Assembly (NCBI GenBank): GCA_910587755.1
Contig: CAJUNZ010000091.1
Location: 263 to 11,689, forward strand
DNA: 11,427 bases
From: an uncultured Acetatifactor sp.
Lineage (GTDB): Bacteria; Bacillota; Clostridia; Lachnospirales; Lachnospiraceae
Reading direction: 5' to 3'
The notes under the pieces are model-generated. The model was not told the DNA's origin and did no database searches. It saw only the letters and a program-made list of their open reading frames with translations. A program made the position numbers and the translations under genes. Positions 1 through 7,154 of this stretch are shown here, one piece after another (the stretch's first letter is position 1; each line of letters opens with the position of its first letter).

Positions 1-99
1 ATCAGCTGGAAGCGGCAGGAGGTGCAGGTGGGTCTGATCAGCTGGAAGCGGCAGGAGGTGCAGGTGGGTCTGATCAGCTGGAAGCGGCAGGGGGTGAAG
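1..99 (+). repeat. 36-bp tandem repeat coding a Gly/Ala-rich linker
   Basis: Units at 1-36 and 37-72 are identical; a third starts at 73 and diverges after about 19 bp. The array may extend left of the window. In the CapA frame each unit codes the 12-residue repeat QLEAAGGAGGSD. This fits a flexible spacer between a membrane anchor and the catalytic domain. Because 36 is a multiple of 3, the copy number can change without breaking the frame. Confidence 0.9.
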
Positions 100-1214
100 G
101 TCAGCCAGGATCGGTGGGAGATGTGGGCCAGCCTGAATCCGGTGTGGGTTCCATGGAGGAAACGGAACCTGAGGCCGCTACTGAGATCACGCTGGTGATG
201 GTGGGGGATGTCCTGCTGCACACGCGGGTTGCAGAGAGCGGCAGGAAGGAGGATGGCGGATATGATTTCAGCGCAGTCTTTGCGCATGTGAAGGAAGAGA
301 TAGAAGCGGCGGATCTGGCGCTTGTTAATCAGGAAGTGATTATCGGAGGGGAGGAGCTGGGGGTGACGGGTTATCCGTCCTTTAACGCTCCCTATGAACT
401 GGGGGATGCTCTGGCGGATACGGGCTTTGATGTGGTGCTCCACGCCACCAACCATGCCCTGGACAAGGGAAAGCGGGGGATTTTAAACTGCCTGGCCTTC
501 TGGGAAGAAAATTATCCGGAGATGGCGGTGCTTGGAATCCACCAAAGTCAGGCGCGGCAGGAGGAGATATACATATATGAGCAGGAAGGAATAAAAGTCG
601 CCGTTTTGAACTATACCTATGGAACCAATGGAATCGCCCTGCCTGGGGACATGCCTTATGCGGTGGACCTGCTTGAGAAAGACAGGATGTCCCGGGATCT
701 TCAGAAGGCCAGGGAGGAGGCGGATTTTGTGATTGTCTGTCCTCACTGGGGAACGGAGTACAGTCTGGAGGCCTCAAAGTCACAGAAGGACTTGGCTGCA
801 TGGTTTGCGGAAAAGGGCGCAGATCTGGTGCTGGGCACCCATCCTCATGTGATTGAGCCCATAGAGATACTGGATGGTGAAGAGGAAGAGGGCACTCTGG
901 TCTATTATTCGCTGGGAAATTTTGTGAATTGGACTTCGGGTACAGGGCAGGGAGTGGCTAACCGCATGGTGGGCGGTATGGCCCGGATCACGATTGGATT
1001 GAATGAGGCAGGACGCGCAGTGGTGAAAGACTATGGTGTGGAGCCTTTGATCTGTCATGTGGAGACGGGGGTTGGAGGTGTCACAGTTTATCCTTTGGAA
1101 GAGTATACGGAGGAGTTGGCGTCGCGGAATGAAATCTGTCTGCAGGATGGCAGTTTTTCTCTGGAATATTGCAGGAATCTGGTGGAAGAGGTCTTTGGAG
1201 CAAGGGTGTATTAG
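3..1214 (+). CDS. CapA family protein (poly-gamma-glutamate capsule synthesis type), 5' end outside the window
   Basis: The reading frame is open from the first complete codon, so the true start lies upstream; the GTG at 114 is only an internal candidate. After a Gly/Ala-rich repeated linker (to about 110) and an acidic stretch, the conserved CapA fold begins with a GDVLLH motif near 204-221. It continues with NHALDKG (from 450), CPHWGTEY (from 738), GTHPHVIEPIE (from 834) and YSLGNFV (around 906-926). These Asp, Asn and His residues are the usual metal-binding positions of the CapA/calcineurin-like superfamily. In the family, CapA helps make or export poly-gamma-glutamate, but many Clostridia carry stand-alone CapA-like proteins of unknown substrate. 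No capB, capC or capD homologue is nearby, so a capsule role is not shown. The missing N-terminus would normally hold a signal peptide or membrane anchor. The stop lies 18 bp before the ABC gene, so the genes may be co-transcribed. Confidence 0.88.
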   Translation, partial: QLEAAGGAGGSDQLEAAGGAGGSDQLEAAGGEGQPGSVGDVGQPESGVGSMEETEPEAATEITLVMVGDVLLHTRVAESGRKEDGGYDFSAVFAHVKEEIEAADLALVNQEVIIGGEELGVTGYPSFNAPYELGDALADTGFDVVLHATNHALDKGKRGILNCLAFWEENYPEMAVLGIHQSQARQEEIYIYEQEGIKVAVLNYTYGTNGIALPGDMPYAVDLLEKDRMSRDLQKAREEADFVIVCPHWGTEYSLEASKSQKDLAAWFAEKGADLVLGTHPHVIEPIEILDGEEEEGTLVYYSLGNFVNWTSGTGQGVANRMVGGMARITIGLNEAGRAVVKDYGVEPLICHVETGVGGVTVYPLEEYTEELASRNEICLQDGSFSLEYCRNLVEEVFGARVY

Positions 1215-1232
1215 AGAACAGGGAGCGGGGGC

Positions 1233-3068
1233 ATGAAATTTATATTTTCTTATGTAAAAAAATACCGAAAGCTGGTGGCTCTGGCCATGGGAATAAAATT
1301 GTCGGCGGCCGTGGGGGAGCTTCTGCTTCCTTACGTGCTGGAACACCTGGTGGATGATGTGGTGCCGCTGCGGAAGGGCAGTCTGGTGCTGCTGTGGGGA
1401 GCGGTGATGGTGCTCATTGCAGTCTATGTGCGCCAGGCCAATGTGAAGGCAAACCGTATGTCAGTGCGGGTGGCAAAGGAAAGTATCTATGAGATCCGGC
1501 GGGATCTGTTCTGGAAATCTGTGAATCTGTCCGGCAGCCAGCTGGATGAGTTTGGTCTGCCTTCCCTGAATTCACGGATGACGTCAGATTCTTACAATCT
1601 GCAGAGCTTTATCCAATCCAGCCAGACCATGGGGATCCGGGCGCCTATTATGCTGGTGGGCGGTATCTGTCTGACGCTCACTATGGATGTGGGACTGGCG
1701 TCAATCCTCTGCATTATGGCTCCGGTGATGATCACCGCTGTGGTTTTTGTGTCTATGAAGGGCATTCCGCTCTACGACAAGGTGCAGAAGAGCGTGGACA
1801 ATGTGGTGCGGGTAATGCGGGAGAACATCACCGGTATCCGGGTGGTGAAGGCGCTTTCCAAGGAGGACTATGAGATCCGCCGTTTTGACAGTGCCAACAG
1901 CGGACTCACAGGAAGGGACGTAAAGGCGGGCATTGTCATGGCGCTGCCGGGACCCATTATGACTTTTATGCTCAATGTGGGACTGACTATTGTGGTGGTG
2001 GTGGGCGCATATCGGGTAAATGCCGGCGTCACACAGCCGGGGGTGATTCTGGCATTCCTTACATATTTTAATATGATCCTTATGGGGGTTATGGGACTGA
2101 ACCGCATTTTCATGCTGATGTCCAAGGCCAATGCCTCTGCACGGCGTATTGGGGCAGTGGTGGGCACGGGGGAAGATCTGCTGCCGCTTCCGGAGGAGGA
2201 GGCTGCTGTCACCCAACGGGAAGAGTACATTGTCTTTGAGCATGTGTCTTTCAGCTACGGCAGGGGGGATGAGGGCAGAGGATTGCAGGAGGAGTCTCAG
2301 GCAGGAGAAGCAGCAAGTGTTGCGGCCGGAGGGAAGATTTTTTCAGGAGCAGATACTGGTCAGGACAGGTTTGACGGCCAGGAGAGGCAGAAATGTCTGG
2401 AGAATATTGACTTTGCGGTGAAGAAGGGAGGTTCATTGGGGATTATCGGGGCCACAGGCTGCGGAAAGACTACAGTAATCAATCTTCTGATGCGCTTTTA
2501 CGATCCGGATCAGGGGCATGTGTTTGTGGACGGAAAGGATGTGCGGACCTATGAAAAGGATGAACTGCACCGTCTGTTCGGGGTAGTGTTCCAGAACGAT
2601 GTGATTTTTGCGGATACGTTGAAAGAAAATATTTCCTTTGGCAGGGATGTCTCCATGGAGGAGATCGCAGGCGCTGCAGGGGATGCCATGGCAAAGGAAT
2701 TTATCGAGGGATATCAGGAAGGATACGGGCACAAAGCGGTGGTGCGGGGGGCGAATTTAAGCGGCGGGCAGCGGCAGAGGGTGCTGATTGCAAGAGCGCT
2801 GGCGGCGTCTCCCAGAATTTTGGTACTGGATGATTCGTCCAGTGCTCTTGATTATAAGACGGATGCGAAGCTGCGGGGCGCTATCAGGGAACACTATGAA
2901 GATACCACCACCATTATTGTGGCTCAGCGTATCAGTTCTATAATGGCATTGGATGATATTATTGTCATGGATGAGGGGAAGATCATTGGACATGGTACCC
3001 ATGAGGAACTGATGGAAAGCTGCCCCATGTACCAGGAGATCTTCAGGACTCAGATGGGGGAAGGCTGA
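1233..3068 (+). CDS. ABC exporter half-transporter with degenerate ATPase site (heterodimer subunit 1)
   Basis: This 611-residue protein has an N-terminal six-helix exporter domain (about residues 1-310) and a C-terminal nucleotide-binding domain (NBD). The NBD has Walker A GATGCGKTT (406-414), signature LSGGQ (509-513) and Walker B ILVLDD (ending 534). The catalytic Glu after Walker B is Asp (D534) and the switch His is Gln (Q565, in VAQRIS). This is the known pattern of the non-catalytic half of heterodimeric exporters such as BmrC/BmrD and TM287/TM288. The canonical partner is encoded just downstream. Substrate is unknown; multidrug, lipid or peptide export are all possible. Residues about 343-387 are a low-complexity Gly/Glu/Gln-rich insert in the first beta hairpin of the NBD, where homologues have a short loop. 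The ATG follows a weak purine-rich ribosome site (GGGAGCGGGGGC). Confidence 0.93.
   Translation: MKFIFSYVKKYRKLVALAMGIKLSAAVGELLLPYVLEHLVDDVVPLRKGSLVLLWGAVMVLIAVYVRQANVKANRMSVRVAKESIYEIRRDLFWKSVNLSGSQLDEFGLPSLNSRMTSDSYNLQSFIQSSQTMGIRAPIMLVGGICLTLTMDVGLASILCIMAPVMITAVVFVSMKGIPLYDKVQKSVDNVVRVMRENITGIRVVKALSKEDYEIRRFDSANSGLTGRDVKAGIVMALPGPIMTFMLNVGLTIVVVVGAYRVNAGVTQPGVILAFLTYFNMILMGVMGLNRIFMLMSKANASARRIGAVVGTGEDLLPLPEEEAAVTQREEYIVFEHVSFSYGRGDEGRGLQEESQAGEAASVAAGGKIFSGADTGQDRFDGQERQKCLENIDFAVKKGGSLGIIGATGCGKTTVINLLMRFYDPDQGHVFVDGKDVRTYEKDELHRLFGVVFQNDVIFADTLKENISFGRDVSMEEIAGAAGDAMAKEFIEGYQEGYGHKAVVRGANLSGGQRQRVLIARALAASPRILVLDDSSSALDYKTDAKLRGAIREHYEDTTTIIVAQRISSIMALDDIIVMDEGKIIGHGTHEELMESCPMYQEIFRTQMGEG
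2262..2393 (+). other. Low-complexity in-frame insert in the NBD of ABC subunit 1
   Basis: These codons (residues about 344-387) lie between the strand FEHVSFSYG and the conserved CLENIDF. Most exporters have only a short turn here. The DNA is GA-rich, with repeated GCAGGAG/CAGGAGA words like those in the minisatellites elsewhere in the left part of the window. It probably loops out of the NBD surface without disturbing the ATP sites. Confidence 0.6.
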
Positions 3069-3085
3069 ACTTGAGCGGCCGAGGT

Positions 3086-3217
3086 TTCCAGGGGGTACTG
3101 TCAGGGGACTGGCAGGCATTGCCGAGGAGTGCTCAGAGAGTCCTGGAGAGGAAGCTGGCGGGCACTGTCAGGGAGAGCCGGGAATACTTCAGGGGAAGCT
3201 GGCGGGTATTGCCATGG
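3086..3217 (+). repeat. Decayed tandem repeat between the two ABC genes
   Basis: The 211 bp between the ABC genes hold three related 20-bp blocks at 3108-3127, 3154-3173 and 3198-3217. They share a core like CTGGCGGGTATTGCC and are spaced 46 and 44 bp apart. A further partial copy at 3091-3106 matches 3158-3173. No convincing gene, promoter or terminator is seen here. The block looks like an eroded minisatellite that separates two genes normally lying end to end. Confidence 0.6.
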
Positions 3218-3279
3218 AGGGCGCCGGGACAGGTGCCGGTATAAAGGCGGGGAGATCCGCGGCAGAAAGGAAGGGGATT

Positions 3280-5049
3280 ATGGCGTCCAGAGATACGATT
3301 CGCAGAAAGCCCAAAGATACCAAGGGGACTTTTAAAAGGCTGTTTGCCTATATCGGACAGTATAAATGGATTTTGGCTTTTGTGCTTGTGCTGTGCTTTG
3401 TGAGTAATGTGCTGGCGTTGATTGGCCCCAGCCTTGCGGGTGCGGCCATCAATGAGGCGGCAGCCGGGGCAGGAAAAGTCAATTTTGACAGGGTATATTA
3501 TTTTGCGGGAAGGATGCTTTTGGCCTATGTGTTTTCTTCCCTGATCACTGTGACCATCAATATTGTCATGATGTATGTGAGCAGACATATTGCCAAAGGG
3601 ATGCGCAGGGAGGTTTTTGCCAAGTTGATGCGTCTTCCGGTGGGATTTTTCGACAGGAATCAGGCGGGGGATATTATCAGTCGTGTATCATATGACATAG
3701 ATGTGGTGAGCACCTGCCTGGGAACGGATGTGGTGCAGATTCTCACAAGCGTTGTGACGGTGGTGGGATCCTTTGCCATGATGATGTTTCTCTCACCGGC
3801 TCTGGCGGTGGTGGCTCTGCTCTCGATTCCCGCTGCGGTGGTGTATGTGACGAAAATGCGTGCGGTTACGCAGCCCAGATTTTCAAAGCGTTCTAAAAAT
3901 TATGGAATCATGAATGGTTTTGTGGAGGAAATGTTCTCCGGACAGAAGACCATTATGGCATATGCCTATGAGGATCGGGTGGCGGAAAAATTTGACCGGA
4001 TCAACCGGAATGCTGCAAATGCCTACTATGATGCGGATTATTATGGCGTGACCATGGGGCCCACGGTGAACTCCATCAACAACCTTGGGCTGTGTTTTAT
4101 CGCCGTGTTCGGCTCTTTTCTCTATATGGCAGAGGCCATTACCCTGGGGGGGATTTCTTCCTTTGTACTGTACTCCAGGAAGTTCTCAGGGCCAATCAAT
4201 GAGATCGCCAATATTACGAATGAGCTGTATTCGGCTCTGGCGGCAGCAGAGCGGGTGTTTGCCCTTTTGGATGAGCCGGAGGAAACTGCGGACCGGGAGG
4301 CCGCATTGGAACTGGTGGATGTGAAGGGAAATGTGGCCCTGCAGAATGTGTATTTTGGCTATGAAAAGGACAGGACAATCATACATAATTTGAACCTTGC
4401 CGTGGGAGCAGGGAAGCTCGTGGCCATCGTGGGGCCCACCGGGGCGGGCAAGACCACCATCATCAACCTTCTTATGCGCTTCTATGATGTGGATCAGGGG
4501 AGCATTCTGGTGGAGGGGCGGGACTGCAGGGATTATACCAGAAAAAGCCTTCGGGGAGCTTATGCCATGGTGCTTCAGGAGACATGGGTATTCCAGGGGA
4601 CTATTTTTGAGAATATTGCCTATGGCAGGGAAGGCGCAACCATGCAGGAAGTGGTGGCGGCGGCCAAGGCTGCCCATATCCATTCTTTTATTATGCGCCT
4701 GCCCCAGGGTTATGAAACTGTTATCAGCGAAGATGGGGGAAATATCTCAAAGGGGCAGAAGCAGCTGCTGACCATCGCCAGGGCCATGCTGTATGATTCT
4801 AAGATGCTGATCCTGGACGAGGCCACGTCCAATGTGGATACAAGTACAGAACGCAGGATTCAAAAGGCCATGCGGGAACTTATGAAAGATAAGACCTGCT
4901 TTGTAATTGCCCACAGGCTTTCCACCATTCAGCATGCAGATATGATCCTGGTGGTTGATCATGGAGATGTGGTAGAACAGGGGACTCATGAGTGCCTGAT
5001 GGAACGGAAAGGATTTTACTATCGACTGTATGCAGCTCAGTTTGATTAG
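3280..5049 (+). CDS. ABC exporter half-transporter with canonical ATPase site (heterodimer subunit 2)
   Basis: A 589-residue exporter with an N-terminal transmembrane domain (about residues 15-320) and an NBD. The NBD has Walker A GPTGAGKTT (K391), signature ISKGQ (489-493), Walker B MLILDE with catalytic E514, and switch H545 in IAHRLSTI. Its Walker B Glu and switch His are intact while its signature deviates from LSGGQ. The partner shows the reverse pattern. In TM287/288-type heterodimers this yields one active composite site (partner signature with this subunit's Walker A/B) and one degenerate site. I chose the ATG at 3280 because AAGGAAGGGG sits just before it and homologues begin near this point. 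The in-frame ATG at 3214 would add 22 Gly/Arg-rich residues from repeat DNA and lacks a good ribosome site. Substrate unknown. Confidence 0.92.
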   Translation: MASRDTIRRKPKDTKGTFKRLFAYIGQYKWILAFVLVLCFVSNVLALIGPSLAGAAINEAAAGAGKVNFDRVYYFAGRMLLAYVFSSLITVTINIVMMYVSRHIAKGMRREVFAKLMRLPVGFFDRNQAGDIISRVSYDIDVVSTCLGTDVVQILTSVVTVVGSFAMMMFLSPALAVVALLSIPAAVVYVTKMRAVTQPRFSKRSKNYGIMNGFVEEMFSGQKTIMAYAYEDRVAEKFDRINRNAANAYYDADYYGVTMGPTVNSINNLGLCFIAVFGSFLYMAEAITLGGISSFVLYSRKFSGPINEIANITNELYSALAAAERVFALLDEPEETADREAALELVDVKGNVALQNVYFGYEKDRTIIHNLNLAVGAGKLVAIVGPTGAGKTTIINLLMRFYDVDQGSILVEGRDCRDYTRKSLRGAYAMVLQETWVFQGTIFENIAYGREGATMQEVVAAAKAAHIHSFIMRLPQGYETVISEDGGNISKGQKQLLTIARAMLYDSKMLILDEATSNVDTSTERRIQKAMRELMKDKTCFVIAHRLSTIQHADMILVVDHGDVVEQGTHECLMERKGFYYRLYAAQFD

Positions 5050-5069
5050 GTTTATCTATGGAGGCTGGA

Positions 5070-5273
5070 ATCCGGCAGGGATGCAGAGGAGAGCGTTATG
5101 CGGAGATCCGGCAGGAGAGATGCAGGAGAGCGTTATGCGGAGATCCGGCAGGAGAGATGCAGAGGGAGAGCGTTATGCGGGGATCCGGCAGGAGAGATGC
5201 AGAGGAGAGCGTTATACGGGGATCCGGCAGGAGAGATGCAGAGAAGAGCGTTATGCGGGGATCCAGTACATGG
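5070..5273 (+). repeat. Minisatellite: five tandem units of 36-40 bp
   Basis: Units start at each ATCCGGCAGG: 5070 (36 bp), 5106 (37), 5143 (40), 5183 (39) and 5222 (39), with a sixth start at 5261 that breaks off. Each unit carries GAGATGCAG and GAGCGTTATGCGG blocks. Unit lengths differ by 1-4 bp, so no one frame is kept across all units, yet all three forward frames happen to be stop-free. That argues for a non-coding minisatellite rather than a gene. It lies between the ABC exporter stop and the truncated deacetylase. Confidence 0.92.
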
Positions 5274-5337
5274 GGTGAATGAGATGAGCTCTATTGTGCA
5301 TATATTGCATTGAGAAAGCGACAGGGTCGGGAATAAT

Positions 5338-5742
5338 ATGAAAAAAGCGGCGGCAGCAATCCTACTGTTTGATATAATGGCGGGATTGCTGTTTTTGGGA
5401 TTGTACGGAATGGAGGGAAAGATGCTTGCGGCGGACAGCAGTCTGGTGCTCACAGAAGAAGAGGGGCTGGAAGCAGAGGATGTGAAAAGAATTGCAATTA
5501 CATTTGATGATGGCCCTCACCCAGCTTACACAGAACAGCTTCTGGACGGTCTGAAGGAGAGAGGTGTTCATGCCACATTTTTTGTCACGGGGGATTGTGT
5601 TATGATATTGGCAGATTGGCAGAACCCGGTAAGTAAAAGGGGTTTTAGTGAGTTAGTTCTGTGGAAAAAAGCCGGATGTGGGGTCATTTTCCCCCAAGGA
5701 CAGGCCCGTTTTATAGGAATGGCTGATATTTTACAGTATTGA
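5338..5742 (+). pseudogene. Polysaccharide deacetylase (NodB family), truncated after the first catalytic motif
   Basis: The protein starts with a hydrophobic N-terminal anchor (MKKAAAAILLFDIMAGLLFLGL). A NodB domain follows, with FDDGPHP (catalytic and metal-binding Asp pair, residues 57-58) and then LLDGLKERGVHATFFVTGD. This matches membrane-anchored peptidoglycan or chitooligosaccharide deacetylases. Family similarity stops at about residue 86-88 (near 5596-5602). The remaining 47 or so residues do not resemble the family, and the HxxxH metal motif and later catalytic motifs are missing. At 134 residues it is well under the usual 200-300, so it cannot be active. The likeliest cause is insertion of the mobile element to the right; the 3' half should then lie at that element's far end. 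The ribosome site is weak (AGGGTCGGGA). Confidence 0.8.
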
Positions 5743-5807
5743 CACAAGCAGGACTGACACTGAACTGGCGGGGAACTATGCCCCGGACAACTGAATATTG
5801 TATTTAG

Positions 5808-5888
5808 GTAGGACTAAATCAGCTTCTGACAGTAATCCGGTGACGGTTATAGACTGTCATCTGCAGGCTCTTTGGTCCTACTTTTTTT
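5808..5888 (+). ncRNA. Structured RNA or terminator candidate: stacked stems plus seven T's
   Basis: An 11-bp outer stem pairs GTAGGACTAAA (5808-5818) with TTTGGTCCTAC (5871-5881), with one G-U wobble. Inside, TGACAGT (5827-5833) pairs perfectly with ACTGTCA (5853-5859). At the tip, CCG (5837-5839) and CGG (5844-5846) enclose a GTGA tetraloop of GNRA type. Seven T's follow directly (5882-5888). This is a good intrinsic terminator shape, but the nested stems and GNRA loop suggest a small RNA or leader rather than a plain terminator. I do not recognise it as a known riboswitch class. No strong promoter is visible upstream. Confidence 0.55.
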
Positions 5889-6267
5889 CGCCCGGAAAAA
5901 TGTGGGAGAAGGAGGTGCGGAAGGAAGTTGATTTGGTTCGCCTCTTCAGGAGGAAAGGAGGGAGTGGAGAATTCCTGTTAAGTCGAAGGAGCACCTGCAG
6001 GATAAGGAATCAGGCATATCTGTGTTTTGGAATCAAAGGCAAATCTTTTAGATTGGTTTTTTATCAAAGAATATCTGGAAATGTGCTGCAGGTCATTCTG
6101 AGTTATTTGAGACTGCCAGAATTTACTAATCTGACTAAGGCGTGCATATATGGTTGACGGTCTTTCATTGAAGTTTACTGTAGATTTTATTGACATGCAG
6201 TATAACAGCAAAATCTGAAGCAAAGCGGTAAAAGTTTGGTTCCGGCTTGTCCGGGTAGGAATTAATT

Positions 6268-6423
6268 AGGAATAGTCGCAAAACAACTTGTGCAGATGAC
6301 GCAGAATAAATTTCCATAGGCTAGGCGGAAGAAGGAGCCGTAGTGGGCTACGGCGGCTGATGACAACGACGACTATGAAAATTTGGGCAAGTCAGATGCA
6401 TGAGTTATTTCAAGATTGTTCCT
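6268..6423. repeat. 156-bp imperfect palindrome with a perfect central hairpin
   Basis: The outer arms, about 6268-6318 and 6374-6423, are imperfect inverted repeats: I count about 33 matches in 51 aligned positions. Matching blocks include AGGAA, AAAC/TAAC-type segments, TGAC, AAATTT and CATA. At the centre GCCGTAG (6337-6343) and CTACGGC (6348-6354) form a perfect stem with a TGGG loop. Some arm mismatches are G-U pairs on the plus strand, but a similar number are A-C, so RNA-level selection is not shown. It could be a MITE-like element, a structured leader of the operon that starts at 6465, or a protein-binding site. Confidence 0.65.
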
Positions 6424-6464
6424 TAGCATATGGTTATCGAGTTATAAGGCGAGGAGGATAAGTA

Positions 6465-6911
6465 ATGGGTATGAGTACGGCGACAGGTGCGGTGAAAGAA
6501 GAAACCTACACAATTATTTTCAAGGACAAGCACCATAAAGATTTTTACATGGAGTATCTGCCCAGGTGCAGATGCCAGGATGTGTATCATAAGGCATTGG
6601 TGTACTGCCTGGGCTTAAGTCCGGACACAAGGAAATTTGCCGGACAGATTTATGATTTTCGTACAGGTGATGTGAAGCCAGAATGTCTGCGAGAGGGATG
6701 GCAGACCAGCGGCAGCGGGAGGATTATCCGGATGGCGTTTAACCTTTACTGCAACGGAACCCCCAGCGTCTACGATTATGGGGACGGTGAGGAGCAGCTG
6801 CGGGAATGCAGGTGCTACACGGTGGAGGATCTGTTCTGCTGTGAGTATGCGGTTTTCTTTTGGGAAGCGGTGAAGATACGGTATCCGGAGTTTGCCCGCA
6901 GGAGGATTTAA
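6465..6911 (+). CDS. DUF6075-like protein of integrative elements
   Basis: A 148-residue soluble protein with no membrane segment or signal peptide. The segments FKDKHHKDFYMEYL, CQDVYHKALVYCLGLS, REGWQTSGSGRIIRMAFNLYCNGTP and the Cys-rich CRCYTVEDLFCCEYA resemble a family of unknown function (DUF6075, from memory) found in ICEs of Lachnospiraceae. It has several Cys residues, but they are not in an obvious zinc-finger pattern. The start at 6465 is supported by GAGGAGG at 6451-6457, seven bases upstream. It is the first gene of a run of five same-strand genes and ends 16 bp before the next. Function is unknown; its place suggests a role in element maintenance or control. Confidence 0.72.
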   Translation: MGMSTATGAVKEETYTIIFKDKHHKDFYMEYLPRCRCQDVYHKALVYCLGLSPDTRKFAGQIYDFRTGDVKPECLREGWQTSGSGRIIRMAFNLYCNGTPSVYDYGDGEEQLRECRCYTVEDLFCCEYAVFFWEAVKIRYPEFARRRI

Positions 6912-6927
6912 CGATTGGAGGGAGAAG

Positions 6928-7122
6928 ATGCTTAAAATCAGGATGCAGGGGACGCTGGGGGATCTGAGATGGTTCCGGCGGCTGCTGGAACAAAGCGAAG
7001 CAGTCCGGGTAATGCGGGTGTCGGAGGCATTTGCGAACAAGGGAACAAAGCGTTTTTTCCGCATGTATGCGGAGGTGGAAAAAGAGGCGGAAGCAAGAAG
7101 TGGAAATAAAAAGCGGAAGTAA
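6928..7122 (+). CDS. Small DUF3970/YvzF-like protein
   Basis: A 64-residue protein. The start at ATG 6928 follows GGAGGGAGA and gives the N-terminus MLKIRMQGTLGDLRWFRRLL, which is typical of the family; an earlier in-frame ATG at 6892 lies inside the preceding gene and is less likely. The KIRMQGT, RWFRRLL, VSEAFANKGT and FRMYAEV blocks match the DUF3970 pattern as I remember it. The C-terminus is a short Lys/Glu-rich tail. Function is unknown. It is often found in ICE and plasmid maintenance clusters and ends 32 bp before parA. Confidence 0.72.
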   Translation: MLKIRMQGTLGDLRWFRRLLEQSEAVRVMRVSEAFANKGTKRFFRMYAEVEKEAEARSGNKKRK

Positions 7123-7154
7123 AAAAACGAATAAGTGATGCTGGAGGAAAATAT

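Larger units (their letters stand above)
5743..6464. other. Gene-poor, AT-richer region at the element's left end
   Basis: Between the broken deacetylase and the first element gene there is no convincing coding sequence. An open frame with a TTG start at 5798, or an ATG at 5900, runs to 6157, but it has no good ribosome site, its TTG form overlaps the hairpin structure, and its product resembles nothing I know. The region holds the structured element at 5808-5888 and the long palindrome at 6268-6423. Between them (about 5890-6267) I see nothing clear. TTGACA at 6190-6195 and TTGACG at 6154-6159 have no good -10 box at normal spacing. Confidence 0.6.

Noticed and set aside
114..1214. GTG at 114 as the true start of the CapA gene
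   Set aside because: The frame is open to the window edge and the upstream codons are an in-frame 12-residue repeat, so the start is most likely outside the window.
3214..3279. Upstream ATG of the second ABC gene
   Set aside because: It lies in repeat DNA, lacks a well-placed ribosome site and adds a Gly/Arg-rich stretch unlike exporters; ATG 3280 has a good purine-rich site.
5030..5313. Three overlapping forward open frames of 71-82 codons, and a reverse one at 5133-5453
   Set aside because: They exist only because the minisatellite units lack stop codons; no frame is kept by the unit lengths.
5739..5782. Promoter for the hairpin RNA from TTGACA (5739) or CTGACA (5754)
   Set aside because: The sequences at -10 distance (GAACTG and TATGCC) are poor matches to TATAAT.
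5798..6157. Open frame of 119 codons in the gene-poor region
   Set aside because: TTG start, no ribosome site, overlap with the hairpin structure at 5808-5888 and no recognisable domain. An ATG at 5900 gives 86 codons with equally little support.
6154..6218. Promoter boxes TTGACG (6154) and TTGACA (6190)
   Set aside because: No acceptable -10 hexamer is found 16-18 bp downstream of either.
5596..6464. Group II intron as the cause of the deacetylase break
   Set aside because: No GUGYG-type 5' end, no domain V-like hairpin and no reverse transcriptase gene are seen.
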